From JBEDUK01 sp963781595 (GTDB taxonomy: Bacteria > Actinomycetota > UBA4738), in NCBI GenBank assembly GCA_963781595.1, contig CAWAGG010000006.1, positions 248,001-312,000 of the forward strand: a stretch of DNA of 64,000 nucleotides, given 5' to 3'. Every line of letters begins with the position of its first letter. Within the stretch, counting starts at the first letter, position 1. This document shows positions 9,321-17,270 of this stretch, one piece after another. The position numbers were made by a program, and so were the translations under genes. The notes under the pieces were generated by a model. The model did not search any database. It was not told the origin of the DNA and saw nothing but the letters and a program-made list of their open reading frames with translations.

Positions 9321-10469
9321 TCATGCCATCCGTTCGGGGATCCGCCCCTGCGGGACCGTTTCCCAGTAGAGGCGGTTGAACGTCCACTTCGCGCTGTGCC
9401 ACAGGAGGCTCGGCTTCGGCGGGACGGGTGGGTGCTCGTAGTCGAACCGCAGCGCGGTCGCCTTGCGGCCCCCAACCTCCAGGAAGCACATCACCCGGCC
9501 GCCGTAGTTCGCCTTCGGCGCCGTGCCGCGCACGAGCGAGGCGATCCGCGACGCCACGACCGGCGCCTCGAAATGCGCGGTCGAACCGGACTTGCTGATC
9601 GGCAGGTTCGTCGCGTCGCCGATCGCGAACACGTTCGGGTGACCCTGGTGCTGCAGGGTGAGCTTGTCGGTCGGCACCCAGCCGCCGGCGTCGCCCAGCC
9701 CGCTGTCCTCGACCACCCGCTGCCCGCGGTGCGGCGGTACCAGCACCAGCAGGTCGTACTCGGCCTTGTCGCCCTCGAGCGAGAGCACCGTCCTCGACGC
9801 GGGCTCCACCGCCTCGACGTTGAAGAACGTCTCCAGCTCGATCCCACGCTCGTCCATCAGGGGCTGGACGAGCTTCGACGCGGACTCGATCGTGAAGGCG
9901 CGGTTCAGCGGCGAGAGCAGCGTGATCCGGCTCCGGTCGCGGATGCCGCGCTTGCGCAGGAGCTCGTCGACCATGAACACGAACTCCACCGGAGCCGGCG
10001 GGCACTTGTAGGGGATCCCGGCGATGCCGACCGCGATCCGCCCGCCGCCGAACGACCGGAGCGCTTCGCGCAGCCGGAACGCGCCGTCCATGGAGTAGAA
10101 GTCGTAGGAGCCCTCGAGCAGCCCGGGCACGGTGTCGCGGATCAGACGCGCGCCGGTCGCGACGACCAGGTGGTCGAACGGGATCGCCCCGCCGTGCTCC
10201 AGCACGACGGTCCCGGCCGAGAGGTCCACCTTCGTCGCGGCCTCGACGGCCAGCTCGACGCCCTTGCGGAGCAGGGTGCGTTCGTCACGTGCGAGCCATT
10301 GCCCGTGGGCCTGGCCGAGCGCGACGTAGAGGAACCCCGGCTGGTAGACGTGCATCCCGGTCGGGTCGACGACCGTGACCTTCGCATCGCTCCGCAGGTC
10401 CTTGTCGATCAGGTTCGCGGCGAGCGTCCCGCCGACCCCGCCGCCGAGCACCACCACCCGCGCCGGCAT
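9321..10469 (-). CDS. sqr: Sulfide:quinone oxidoreductase-like FAD enzyme
   Basis: A 382-residue flavoprotein. It has the FAD Rossmann motif VVLGGGVGG (residues 7-14) and the second FAD motif NVFAIGDATNLP (279-290). The redox cysteines are Cys156 in IPYKCPPAPVEF and Cys328 in VMCFLEVG, the pair expected for SQR active sites. SQRs oxidise sulfide (and similar thiols), pass electrons to membrane quinone and release sulfane sulfur. Only 6 nt separate it from the upstream TusA gene. A broader NDH-2/SQR superfamily role is possible, but KCPPAPxE and the TusA/DsrE neighbours favour SQR. Confidence 0.88.
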   Translation of the reverse strand: MPARVVVLGGGVGGTLAANLIDKDLRSDAKVTVVDPTGMHVYQPGFLYVALGQAHGQWLARDERTLLRKGVELAVEAATKVDLSAGTVVLEHGGAIPFDHLVVATGARLIRDTVPGLLEGSYDFYSMDGAFRLREALRSFGGGRIAVGIAGIPYKCPPAPVEFVFMVDELLRKRGIRDRSRITLLSPLNRAFTIESASKLVQPLMDERGIELETFFNVEAVEPASRTVLSLEGDKAEYDLLVLVPPHRGQRVVEDSGLGDAGGWVPTDKLTLQHQGHPNVFAIGDATNLPISKSGSTAHFEAPVVASRIASLVRGTAPKANYGGRVMCFLEVGGRKATALRFDYEHPPVPPKPSLLWHSAKWTFNRLYWETVPQGRIPERMA

Positions 10470-10475
10470 GTCACG

Positions 10476-10718
10476 TCACCTGACCTTCCGCACCACGAAC
10501 CGCGAGTACCCGTCCTCCGGCACGATCTCGACCATCTCGTGGCCGGCCTTGGCGACCCACGCCGGGATGTCGGTCTTCGAGCCTTCGTCCGAGGAGAGCA
10601 CCTCGATCACGTCACCGACCTGCCCCGCACGGATCGCCCCGATCAGGGACATCAGCGGTCCCGGACACGGCATCCCGCGTCCGTCGATGCTCGTCGTCGT
10701 CGCAACGCCTGCCGTCAT
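10476..10718 (-). CDS. TusA-family sulfur carrier (first copy)
   Basis: An 80-residue TusA-like protein with the sulfur-carrying Cys in GMPCPGPLMSL (Cys about residue 17) and a C-terminal FVVRKVR like the other copy. The ATG at 10718 was chosen because GGGAGGGG lies just upstream; another ATG at 10739 overlaps the DsrE stop and would add seven residues. Placed between DsrE and SQR, it mirrors the TusA on the other side of SQR. Confidence 0.88.
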   Translation of the reverse strand: MTAGVATTTSIDGRGMPCPGPLMSLIGAIRAGQVGDVIEVLSSDEGSKTDIPAWVAKAGHEMVEIVPEDGYSRFVVRKVR

Positions 10719-10738
10719 CTCGATCAACCCCTCCCTCA

Positions 10739-11173
10739 TCAGATGAAGACGATCTGGCCGCCCTCGGCCGAGAGCAGGAAGGACACGACCCCCTCCACGC
10801 CGTCGACCATCGGGTCCAGGTCGTCCTCCGTGATCCCGAACAGATCCATCGAGAGCGCGCAAGCCTGGATGTTCACCTCGCCGATCTCCCGGACCTGCCG
10901 GAGCGTCTGGCTCCAGTGCTGGTACCCGGGCATCTCCGTGGCCTTCCGGAGCCACTCCGGGCCTTCCGGCCCGGCCTCCGCGCTCGCCCCGTGGTCCTTC
11001 TCGATCCGGTCGGCGCGGAACGCGTCGAGCGCCCAGTACTGCAGGAAGACGTTCACGCGTTGACCCATCGCCGCCGCACCGGCCGCGAGCACCGTCGCGG
11101 CGGTCAGCTTGTCGTCGGTCCCGGAGAACAGGACCAGGGAGAGGGTCTGCGCCTGCTGGTCGTTCGCGTCCAT
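10739..11173 (-). CDS. DsrE-family sulfur-relay protein (first copy)
   Basis: A 144-residue DsrE-fold protein. The N-terminal strand is LSLVLFSGTDDKLTAATVLAAGAAAMG, and the single candidate sulfur-binding Cys is in VNIQACALSMDLFGI. It is the first gene of the minus-strand sulfur operon. The ATG at 11173 is preceded by AAGGAGGATCGG, giving normal spacing; a GTG 15 nt upstream would overlap that RBS and is rejected. Its 5' side faces the CstR-like gene across the GC-rich palindrome, so it is likely derepressed by persulfide (inference). Confidence 0.87.
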   Translation of the reverse strand: MDANDQQAQTLSLVLFSGTDDKLTAATVLAAGAAAMGQRVNVFLQYWALDAFRADRIEKDHGASAEAGPEGPEWLRKATEMPGYQHWSQTLRQVREIGEVNIQACALSMDLFGITEDDLDPMVDGVEGVVSFLLSAEGGQIVFI

Positions 11174-11268
11174 CCGATCCTCCTTCACGTCTGTCTCCGA
11201 GCCTTCCAGCAGGCGGTCCGGGCGTAGGGGGTCGGTGGGCCCGCAGCGGAGGGGCGCGTGGACCCATA

Positions 11269-11282
11269 TACCCCCCGGGGTA
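11269..11282. promoter_or_regulatory. Candidate CsoR/CstR-family operator
   Basis: The sequence TACCCCCCGGGGTA consists of half-sites TACCCC and GGGGTA separated by CC. CsoR, CstR and FrmR-family tetramers are known to bind GC-rich palindromes of this C-tract/G-tract type flanked by TA. It lies between the divergent DsrE-led sulfur operon and the csoR-family gene, so one site could control both directions. Confidence 0.72.
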
Positions 11283-11337
11283 CTCCCCTACCGTTGCGTC
11301 CGTGAGCGAGGAGCGCCACGGGGAGGTGACGGCCACG

Positions 11338-11607
11338 ATGCGATTCGAGAGCGACGCCGTTCCTGAGGCCCTCGATCGCCTCCGTCGGATCGAGGGACAG
11401 ATCGGTGGGGTCATCCGGATGATCGAAGCGGGTCGCGACTGCAGCGAGGTGATCCACCAGCTGGCCGCGGCCCGCAGCGCGATGGACCGGGTCGGCCTGC
11501 GCCTGCTCTCGACGCAGCTCGAACGCTGCTTGTCCGACGAGGCACGGGCCCGCGGGGACGGCTACGACCGCGACCGGTTCGAACGCCTCTTCCTGATGCT
11601 GACGTGA
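11338..11607 (+). CDS. CsoR-family repressor, CstR-like persulfide sensor
   Basis: An 89-residue all-alpha DUF156 repressor, from DRLRRIEGQIGGVIRMIEAGRDC to the C-terminal helix. Cys35 and Cys64 correspond to the two conserved CsoR/CstR cysteines. The Cu(I)-ligand His of true CsoR, four residues before the second Cys, is Gln60 here (STQLERC). Absence of that His is the hallmark of CstR-type sensors, which form di- or trisulfide crosslinks with persulfides instead of binding copper. ATG at 11338 has GGGGAGG 10-11 nt upstream; an in-frame GTG at 11302 lacks an RBS and would add 12 residues. The stop overlaps the next start. Confidence 0.85.
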   Translation: MRFESDAVPEALDRLRRIEGQIGGVIRMIEAGRDCSEVIHQLAAARSAMDRVGLRLLSTQLERCLSDEARARGDGYDRDRFERLFLMLT

Positions 11608-13016
11608 CCGTGGTGACCGGTCGGCTGGTCGGGACGGGCATCGAGGTCCCGCTCGTCACGGGCGGATGCAGGCCGTACGCGAACCTCGACGCCGCGGCGA
11701 GCGCGCCGGCGCTCCGTGAGGTGCACGAAGGGGTCGAGGCGTTCCTGCCCTGGTACAGCAGCGTCCATCGCGGGACCGGCTTCACGTCCAGGGTCTCGAC
11801 GGCCGCGTACGAGGCCTCGCGCGATGCGGTGCATCGGTTCGTCGGAGCGCGCGAGGACGACGCCGTCGTGTTCACCCGGAACACGACGGACGCCATCAAC
11901 CTCTTCTCCCGGATCCTCCCCGCCGATGCGCGGGTGTTCGTCTTCGAGACCGAACACCACGCGAACCTGTTGCCGTGGCGCCTCCACCGCACGACGTACC
12001 TCCGCGCGCCGACGGGACCCGACGAAGCGCTCGGGACCCTTCGGGCCGCCCTGGCCGATGCGCGTCCCGGGCCCGACGACCTCGCCTTGGTCACCGTGAC
12101 CGGCGCGTCGAACGTCACCGGAGAGCTGTGGCCGGTCGCCGAGATCGCGGAGCTGGCGCACCGGTTCGGCGCGAGGCTGCTGGTCGACGCCGCGCAGCTC
12201 GCGCCCCACGCCCCGATCGACGTCGCTGCCGCGGGCATCGACTACGTCGCGCTCTCGGGGCACAAGCTCTACGCGCCGTACGGCAGCGGCACGCTCATCG
12301 GACGTTCGGACTGGCTGGGCCGCGGTGAACCCGCGCTCATGGGCGGCGGCGCTGTGCGGTTCGTCACCCTGGACGAGGTGCTGTGGGCGGATCTCCCCGA
12401 CCGGCAGGAGGCCGGTTCGCCGAACGTCGTCGGGGCCGTCGCCCTCGGCATCGCGTGCGAGACCCTCACGCGCATCGGCATGGGTCCGCTCGCCCGCCGG
12501 GAGGAGGCGCTTCGCGCCCGCGCGCGCGAGCGGCTCCTGGCCGTTCCCGGGGTGGACCTCTACACGCTGTGGGACGAGTCGCTCCCGCACATCGGCGTGC
12601 TGACGTTCAACCTCCGGGGCTTCGACCACAGCCTGCTCGCCACGATCCTGTCCGCCGAGCACGCGATCGGGGTCCGGCACGGGTGCTTCTGCGCCCACCC
12701 CATGATGCTCAGGATCCTCCGGGTTTCCGGCGAGAGCGCGCAGGACCTGCGAGCTCGCATGCGCCGTGGCGAGCACCCGCGCCTGCCCGGCGCGGTGCGG
12801 ATGAGCCTGTCCCTGGACAGCACGACGGACGACGTGGATCGGCTCGCCGGCGCGCTCGAAGCGATCGCGACCGAGGGCCCGCGGTGGCGATACCTGCCCG
12901 ACCCGGTGACCGGCGAGTACGAGCCCGACCCGGACCCGCGTTCGATGCCCGCGCTTCCCTACGGGATCCTCGCGCGCGTCCCTGCCTCGGTCCCGGGCCG
13001 GGGCGAGAGTTCGTGA
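11604..13016 (+). CDS. Cysteine-desulfurase-like class V aminotransferase
   Basis: A 470-residue PLP enzyme of the SufS/Csd branch. Visible residues are His118-119 (TEHHANLLPW), Asp195 (VDAAQLAPH), the Schiff-base Lys221 in ALSGHKLYAPYGSG, and a catalytic-loop Cys361 or Cys363 in RHGCFCAHP. The loop cysteine of this group accepts sulfur from cysteine as persulfide. The C-terminal 60 residues after the core are an extension rich in Pro and Asp. GTG at 11604 overlaps the repressor stop in a GTGA, so the two are translationally coupled. Its position supports a sulfane-sulfur role, but the substrate is not proven. Confidence 0.85.
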   Translation: MTVVTGRLVGTGIEVPLVTGGCRPYANLDAAASAPALREVHEGVEAFLPWYSSVHRGTGFTSRVSTAAYEASRDAVHRFVGAREDDAVVFTRNTTDAINLFSRILPADARVFVFETEHHANLLPWRLHRTTYLRAPTGPDEALGTLRAALADARPGPDDLALVTVTGASNVTGELWPVAEIAELAHRFGARLLVDAAQLAPHAPIDVAAAGIDYVALSGHKLYAPYGSGTLIGRSDWLGRGEPALMGGGAVRFVTLDEVLWADLPDRQEAGSPNVVGAVALGIACETLTRIGMGPLARREEALRARARERLLAVPGVDLYTLWDESLPHIGVLTFNLRGFDHSLLATILSAEHAIGVRHGCFCAHPMMLRILRVSGESAQDLRARMRRGEHPRLPGAVRMSLSLDSTTDDVDRLAGALEAIATEGPRWRYLPDPVTGEYEPDPDPRSMPALPYGILARVPASVPGRGESS

Positions 13017-13034
13017 CCGCCCCGGGCGGATAGC

Positions 13035-13700
13035 ATGCCCCGGATGATCGACCGACCGCCCCGGGTACGGGCACGCGGAGAGGCGTCGGTTCCGGCGCGC
13101 CCGGACGAGGCCCGCGTCATGGTTCGCCTCCGCGAGGTCCGGGACACGGCCGACGACGCGCTCCGGCGCGTGGCCGAGCGGAGTCAGGCACTGGCGGCGT
13201 TGTTCGACGAGCTCGCGATCGACCCGGCCGCGCGCACGACGTCCGGCGTCTCCGTCCGCGAGGAGCGCGAGTACGAACGCAACCGCTGGATCCACCGCGG
13301 GTTCGCGGCCGACGCGCGCACCGTCGTTCGGCTGACCGACCTTGACGTGCTGGGCAGGCTGATGACCGAAGCGACGTCGCGGGTGGACGCCAGGATCGAC
13401 GGGCCCTGGTGGCGGGTCCTGCCGTCCAACCCCGCGCGGCTCGAGGCGAGCGGCCGGGCGGCCGAGGACGCTCGGAGCAAGGCGAGGACCTACGCGGAGG
13501 CGCTCGGCGCCCGGCTCGGGCCGATCGCGTGGATCCGGGAGCCCGCGCGCGACGTCGACGACGCCGGACCGTACCTTCGCGCGACGCCGATGGCCGCGAT
13601 GGCGGATGCCGGGCCGGACATGCCGGTCGACCCGGGAGAGATGGACGTGACCGCCGCCGTGGAGGTTGCGTTCGACCTCATCCAGGACCCGGGTCGGTAG
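13035..13700 (+). CDS. SIMPL-domain (DUF541) protein
   Basis: A 221-residue protein with the SIMPL/DUF541 pattern: an N-terminal strand (RARGEASVPARPDEARVMVRL), helix, then RNRWIHRGFAADARTVVRLTDL, and the C-terminal ARTYAEALGARLG segment followed by a strand pair. Unlike many family members it has no signal peptide with this start (ATG 13035, or ATG 13044), so it is probably cytoplasmic. The biochemical function of the family is unknown. It stands 18 nt after the desulfurase gene and 27 nt before pncB, so it may be co-transcribed with both. Confidence 0.75.
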   Translation: MPRMIDRPPRVRARGEASVPARPDEARVMVRLREVRDTADDALRRVAERSQALAALFDELAIDPAARTTSGVSVREEREYERNRWIHRGFAADARTVVRLTDLDVLGRLMTEATSRVDARIDGPWWRVLPSNPARLEASGRAAEDARSKARTYAEALGARLGPIAWIREPARDVDDAGPYLRATPMAAMADAGPDMPVDPGEMDVTAAVEVAFDLIQDPGR

Positions 13701-13727
13701 GCCCTTCGGATCGCGAGGGAGCCGACG

Positions 13728-15080
13728 ATGCCCGGCGGGCTCCTCACCGACCTCTACGAGTTGAACATGGCCGCGAGCTACCTGCGGCGCGGCATGACCG
13801 GGCCGGCCACGTTCAGCCTGTTCGTCCGCCGCCTCCCCCCCGAGCGGGGGTTCCTGGTCGCGGCCGGGCTGGAGGACTGCCTCGATCGGCTGGAGCGGTT
13901 CGGGTTCGACGAGCAGGACCTCGCGTACCTGCGGGACACGCTGGGGTTCGAACCCGACTCGCTGGGTGCGTTCCGCGGGACGCGCTTCACGGGCGACGTC
14001 TGGGCGATCCCCGAGGGCCGGATCGTCTTCGAGAACGAACCGCTCCTGGAGGTGACGGCGCCGCTGCCCGAGGCGCAACTGATCGAGACGCTCCTGCTGA
14101 ACGAGGTCACGTTCCAGACCACGGTCACGACGAAGGCCGCGCGGTGCCGCCTGGCGGCCGGCGGCCGCGACCTGGTCGACTTCTCGATGCGACGGACGCA
14201 GGGGCTCGAGGCAGCGATGGAGGTCGCGCGGTCCTCGGCGATCGTCGGGTTCGTCGCGACGTCGAACGTCGAGGCGGCCCGCCGGTTCGGCCTCACGGCG
14301 GCCGGGACGATGGCGCACTCCTACATCGAGGCCTTCCTGACGGAACGCGAGGCGTTCGAGGCCTTCGCCTCGGACTTCCCGCATCGCACGACCTTCCTCG
14401 TCGACACCTACGACACGAGGGACGGGATCCGAACCGCGATCGAAGTGATCCGAGAGCTGGATCTGCAGGATCGCCTCGGCATCCGGATCGACAGCGGCGA
14501 CCTCGGGACGGCTTCGAAGGACGCGCGCACGATGCTCGACGACGCGGGCCTCCCGCACGTTCGGATCTTCGTCAGCGGTGGCCTGGACGAGTACGACATC
14601 GCCGACCTGGTCGCCGCCGACTCGCCGATCGACGCGTTCGGCGTCGGGACGCGCATGGGGGTCTCCGCCGATGCGCCGTACGTCGATTCGGTCTACAAGC
14701 TCGTCGAGTACGACGGACGGCCGGTCCTGAAGCTCTCGGCCGACAAGGTCACGGCCCCCGGCGCGAAGCAGGTGTTCCGGCGGTCCCGGCTGGGCGGCGA
14801 CGTCGTGGGGCTCCGGGAGGAGGGACCGCTCGACGGCACCGACCCGCTGCTGATCCCGGTGATGACCGGGGGACGGAGGGTCGGCGCCAGGGGATCGGTC
14901 GGAGCCGCGCGGGAGCGGTTCGAAGCCGATCTCGCCGATCTTCCGGCCGCCGCGGCGGCGATCCGGGGGCCGATCGCACCCGCCCCGGACACCTCCCCGC
15001 GGCTCGCGGCACTGACGGAACGCGTCCGCCGAGCGATCCCGACGGTGGCGGGGGACGGGAACGCGGACGCGCCGGCCTGA
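13728..15080 (+). CDS. pncB: Nicotinate phosphoribosyltransferase
   Basis: A 450-residue NAPRTase that condenses nicotinate with PRPP (ATP-assisted) to nicotinate mononucleotide in NAD salvage. Motifs seen are LLTDLYELNMAASYLR at the N-terminus, VDFSMRRTQG and TSNVEAARRFGLTAAGTMAHSYI for the phosphorylated-His region, then RIDSGDLGTASKDAR and VSGGLDEYDI near the PRPP site. The ATG has GAGGGAG upstream. The C-terminal 60 residues are Ala/Arg-rich and variable. Confidence 0.92.
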   Translation: MPGGLLTDLYELNMAASYLRRGMTGPATFSLFVRRLPPERGFLVAAGLEDCLDRLERFGFDEQDLAYLRDTLGFEPDSLGAFRGTRFTGDVWAIPEGRIVFENEPLLEVTAPLPEAQLIETLLLNEVTFQTTVTTKAARCRLAAGGRDLVDFSMRRTQGLEAAMEVARSSAIVGFVATSNVEAARRFGLTAAGTMAHSYIEAFLTEREAFEAFASDFPHRTTFLVDTYDTRDGIRTAIEVIRELDLQDRLGIRIDSGDLGTASKDARTMLDDAGLPHVRIFVSGGLDEYDIADLVAADSPIDAFGVGTRMGVSADAPYVDSVYKLVEYDGRPVLKLSADKVTAPGAKQVFRRSRLGGDVVGLREEGPLDGTDPLLIPVMTGGRRVGARGSVGAARERFEADLADLPAAAAAIRGPIAPAPDTSPRLAALTERVRRAIPTVAGDGNADAPA

Positions 15081-15183
15081 CGGCGGTGCGGCGTAGACGG
15101 ACGACGGCGGGGCGTTCGGCCCCGGGCCCGCGGGACCGGCGCCCCCGCACGCGAGCGGCGCACCGGCTTACCGTCGGATCAGA

Positions 15184-15206
15184 GTCGCGCGCTCCGCGCG
15201 CGCGAC
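15184..15206 (+). promoter_or_regulatory. 9-bp GC hairpin directly before the RBS of the CBS gene
   Basis: GTCGCGCGC and GCGCGCGAC are perfect reverse complements around a 5-nt loop (TCCGC). The stem ends 2 nt before the AAGGAGG Shine-Dalgarno of the CBS-domain gene. It could be the terminator of pncB or a 5'-UTR structure affecting translation of the next gene; the sequence alone does not decide. Confidence 0.5.
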
Positions 15207-15221
15207 GTGAAGGAGGCCGCC

Positions 15222-15701
15222 ATGCGGAACCTCGACGAGGTGGCGGAGGGACCCGAGCGGAAGGACCGGGCCCCCGAGCGCGTGGGCAGCATCATGCGAC
15301 GCAGCGTCGTGGTCCTGGCGCCGGACCGTTCCATCGGCGAGGCGGCTCGGATCCTCGAGCGTGAGGGCATCTCCGGCGCGCCGGTCACCGAAGGCGGGCG
15401 CATCGTAGGGATGGTCAGCCTCGCCGACCTCTTCCGGAGCGCCGGCGTCCGGCCCGAGGACGCGGCCACGTCCGGGCCGTGGCACCGGCACGAGATCGCG
15501 ATGGCGCAGAGCGGACGAACGGTCGCCGTCGCGATGCAGACGAACGTCGCCACGGTACCGCCGGATGCCCCGATCGGGGAAGTCGCCGCGCTGATGCGCC
15601 GGCGGGGCGTGAACCGGATCCCGGTCGTGTCGCCCGACGGCATCGTGGTCGGGATCGTCGCCCGCGACGACATCATCGAGGCGGTCGCGAGGAACGCCTG
15701 A
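15222..15701 (+). CDS. Tandem CBS-domain protein
   Basis: A 159-residue protein made of two CBS motifs: about residues 22-75 (VGSIMRRSVVVLAPDRSIGEAARILE to GMVSLADLF) and 98-155 (VAMQTNVATVPPDAPIGEVAALM to GIVARDDIIEAV). Free-standing CBS pairs bind adenine nucleotides and regulate partner enzymes; no effector domain is attached here. ATG at 15222 follows AAGGAGG; a GTG 15 nt upstream would place the RBS inside the gene. The next gene is glutamate dehydrogenase, a possible but unproven partner. Confidence 0.88.
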   Translation: MRNLDEVAEGPERKDRAPERVGSIMRRSVVVLAPDRSIGEAARILEREGISGAPVTEGGRIVGMVSLADLFRSAGVRPEDAATSGPWHRHEIAMAQSGRTVAVAMQTNVATVPPDAPIGEVAALMRRRGVNRIPVVSPDGIVVGIVARDDIIEAVARNA

Positions 15702-15881
15702 GGTTCGCGGAGGTTCGAGCCGGTTCCCGGATGTTCACGGCCTCCGACCCTGCCGAGGCGGGCCTGTCGGCCCCGCATCCAAGACGTCCCAGCCCTACCG
15801 TGGTGACGATGAGTGACCATCGATCGGGGCCGGTGTCAGGACGGAGGTGTACCCGGGACCGGCTCGGAGGAGGCCAACGTC

Positions 15882-17243
15882 ATGGGCAAGGAGTTCGAGC
15901 GTTTGATGGCGAGCGTGGTGGACAGGAACCCGGGCGAGCCGGAGTTCCACCAAGCGGTGCGCGAGGTCGCGGGGTCGGTCGAGCGGGTGCTCGAGCATAG
16001 GCCCGAGTACCTCGAGGCCAGGATCTTCGAACGGATGGTCGAGCCCGAGCGCGTGATCATGTTCCGCGTGCCGTGGGTGGACGACGAGGGTCGGATCCAG
16101 ATCAACCGCGGGTACCGCGTCGAGATGAACAGCGCGATCGGACCGTACAAGGGCGGCCTGCGCTTCCACCCCAGCGTCTACTTGGGGTTGCTGAAGTTCC
16201 TCGCGTTCGAACAGGTCTTCAAGAACGCGCTCACGACGCTCCCGATGGGCGGCGGCAAGGGCGGCGCGGACTTCGACCCGCACGGGAAGTCCGACGCAGA
16301 GGTCATGCGCTTCTGCCAGGCGTTCATGACCGAGCTGCAGCGCCACATCGGCCAGTTCACGGACGTGCCGGCCGGTGACATCGGCGTCGGCGGACGCGAG
16401 ATCGGCTACCTGTTCGGCCAGTACAAGCGGATCCGCAACGAGTTCACCGGCGTCCTGACCGGCAAGGGCCTCACGTGGGGCGGCTCGCTGATCCGGCCGG
16501 AGGCGACCGGCTACGGCGCCGTCTACTTCGCCCAGGAGATGCTGGGCACGCGCGACGACGCGCTCGAGGGGAAGATCTGCCTCGTGTCGGGCTCGGGAAA
16601 CGTGGCCCAGTACACGATCGAGAAGCTGCTGGACATGGGCGCGAAGCCCGTCACGCTGTCCGACTCGAGCGGGTTCATCCACGACCCCGACGGCATCGAC
16701 TACCAGAAGCTCCACTGGGTGATGGACCTGAAGAACGTCCGTCGCGGCCGGATCAGCGAGTACGAGGCGGCCTTCCCGCGGGCGACGTTCATGCCGGCCG
16801 ATCCGGACGGCGACCACAACGACCTGTGGAACATCCCGGCGGACTGCGCGTTCCCGAGCGCGACCCAGAACGAGATCACCGAGAAGGACGCGGTGAACCT
16901 GCTCTCGGGCGGCGTCTCCGTCGTCACCGAGGGCGCGAACATGCCCACCGTTCCCGACGGCGTCGTTCGCTTCATCGACGCGGGCATCCTGTACGGGCCC
17001 GGCAAGGCGGCGAACGCGGGTGGCGTGGCGGTCTCCGGACTGGAGATGGCGCAGGACTCGCTGCGCATCGCGTGGGAGCGTGAGGAGGTCGACGCCCGGC
17101 TGAAGGACATCATGCGGTCGATCCACCGGCAGTGCCGTGAGACCGCCGACGAGCACGGCGTCCCCGGGAACTACGTGGACGGCGCGAACATCGCCGGCTT
17201 CGTCAAGGTCGCGGACGCGATGCTCGATCAGGGCGTCGTCTAG
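15882..17243 (+). CDS. gdhA: NADP-type glutamate dehydrogenase
   Basis: A 453-residue hexameric-type GDH that reductively aminates 2-oxoglutarate with ammonium to glutamate. Key segments are GPYKGGLRFHPSV and MGGGKGGADFDP (substrate and catalytic Lys), DVPAGDIGVGGREIGYL (catalytic Asp), and the Rossmann GSGNVAQYTIEKL. Length fits the small bacterial NADPH enzymes. ATG at 15882 is preceded by GGAGGAGG; the frame stays open upstream without similarity. Together with Kgd it is a second 2-oxoglutarate-consuming enzyme in the window. Confidence 0.95.
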   Translation: MGKEFERLMASVVDRNPGEPEFHQAVREVAGSVERVLEHRPEYLEARIFERMVEPERVIMFRVPWVDDEGRIQINRGYRVEMNSAIGPYKGGLRFHPSVYLGLLKFLAFEQVFKNALTTLPMGGGKGGADFDPHGKSDAEVMRFCQAFMTELQRHIGQFTDVPAGDIGVGGREIGYLFGQYKRIRNEFTGVLTGKGLTWGGSLIRPEATGYGAVYFAQEMLGTRDDALEGKICLVSGSGNVAQYTIEKLLDMGAKPVTLSDSSGFIHDPDGIDYQKLHWVMDLKNVRRGRISEYEAAFPRATFMPADPDGDHNDLWNIPADCAFPSATQNEITEKDAVNLLSGGVSVVTEGANMPTVPDGVVRFIDAGILYGPGKAANAGGVAVSGLEMAQDSLRIAWEREEVDARLKDIMRSIHRQCRETADEHGVPGNYVDGANIAGFVKVADAMLDQGVV

Positions 17244-17270
17244 CGACGGTGTTCAGGAAGAGGCCGTGAT

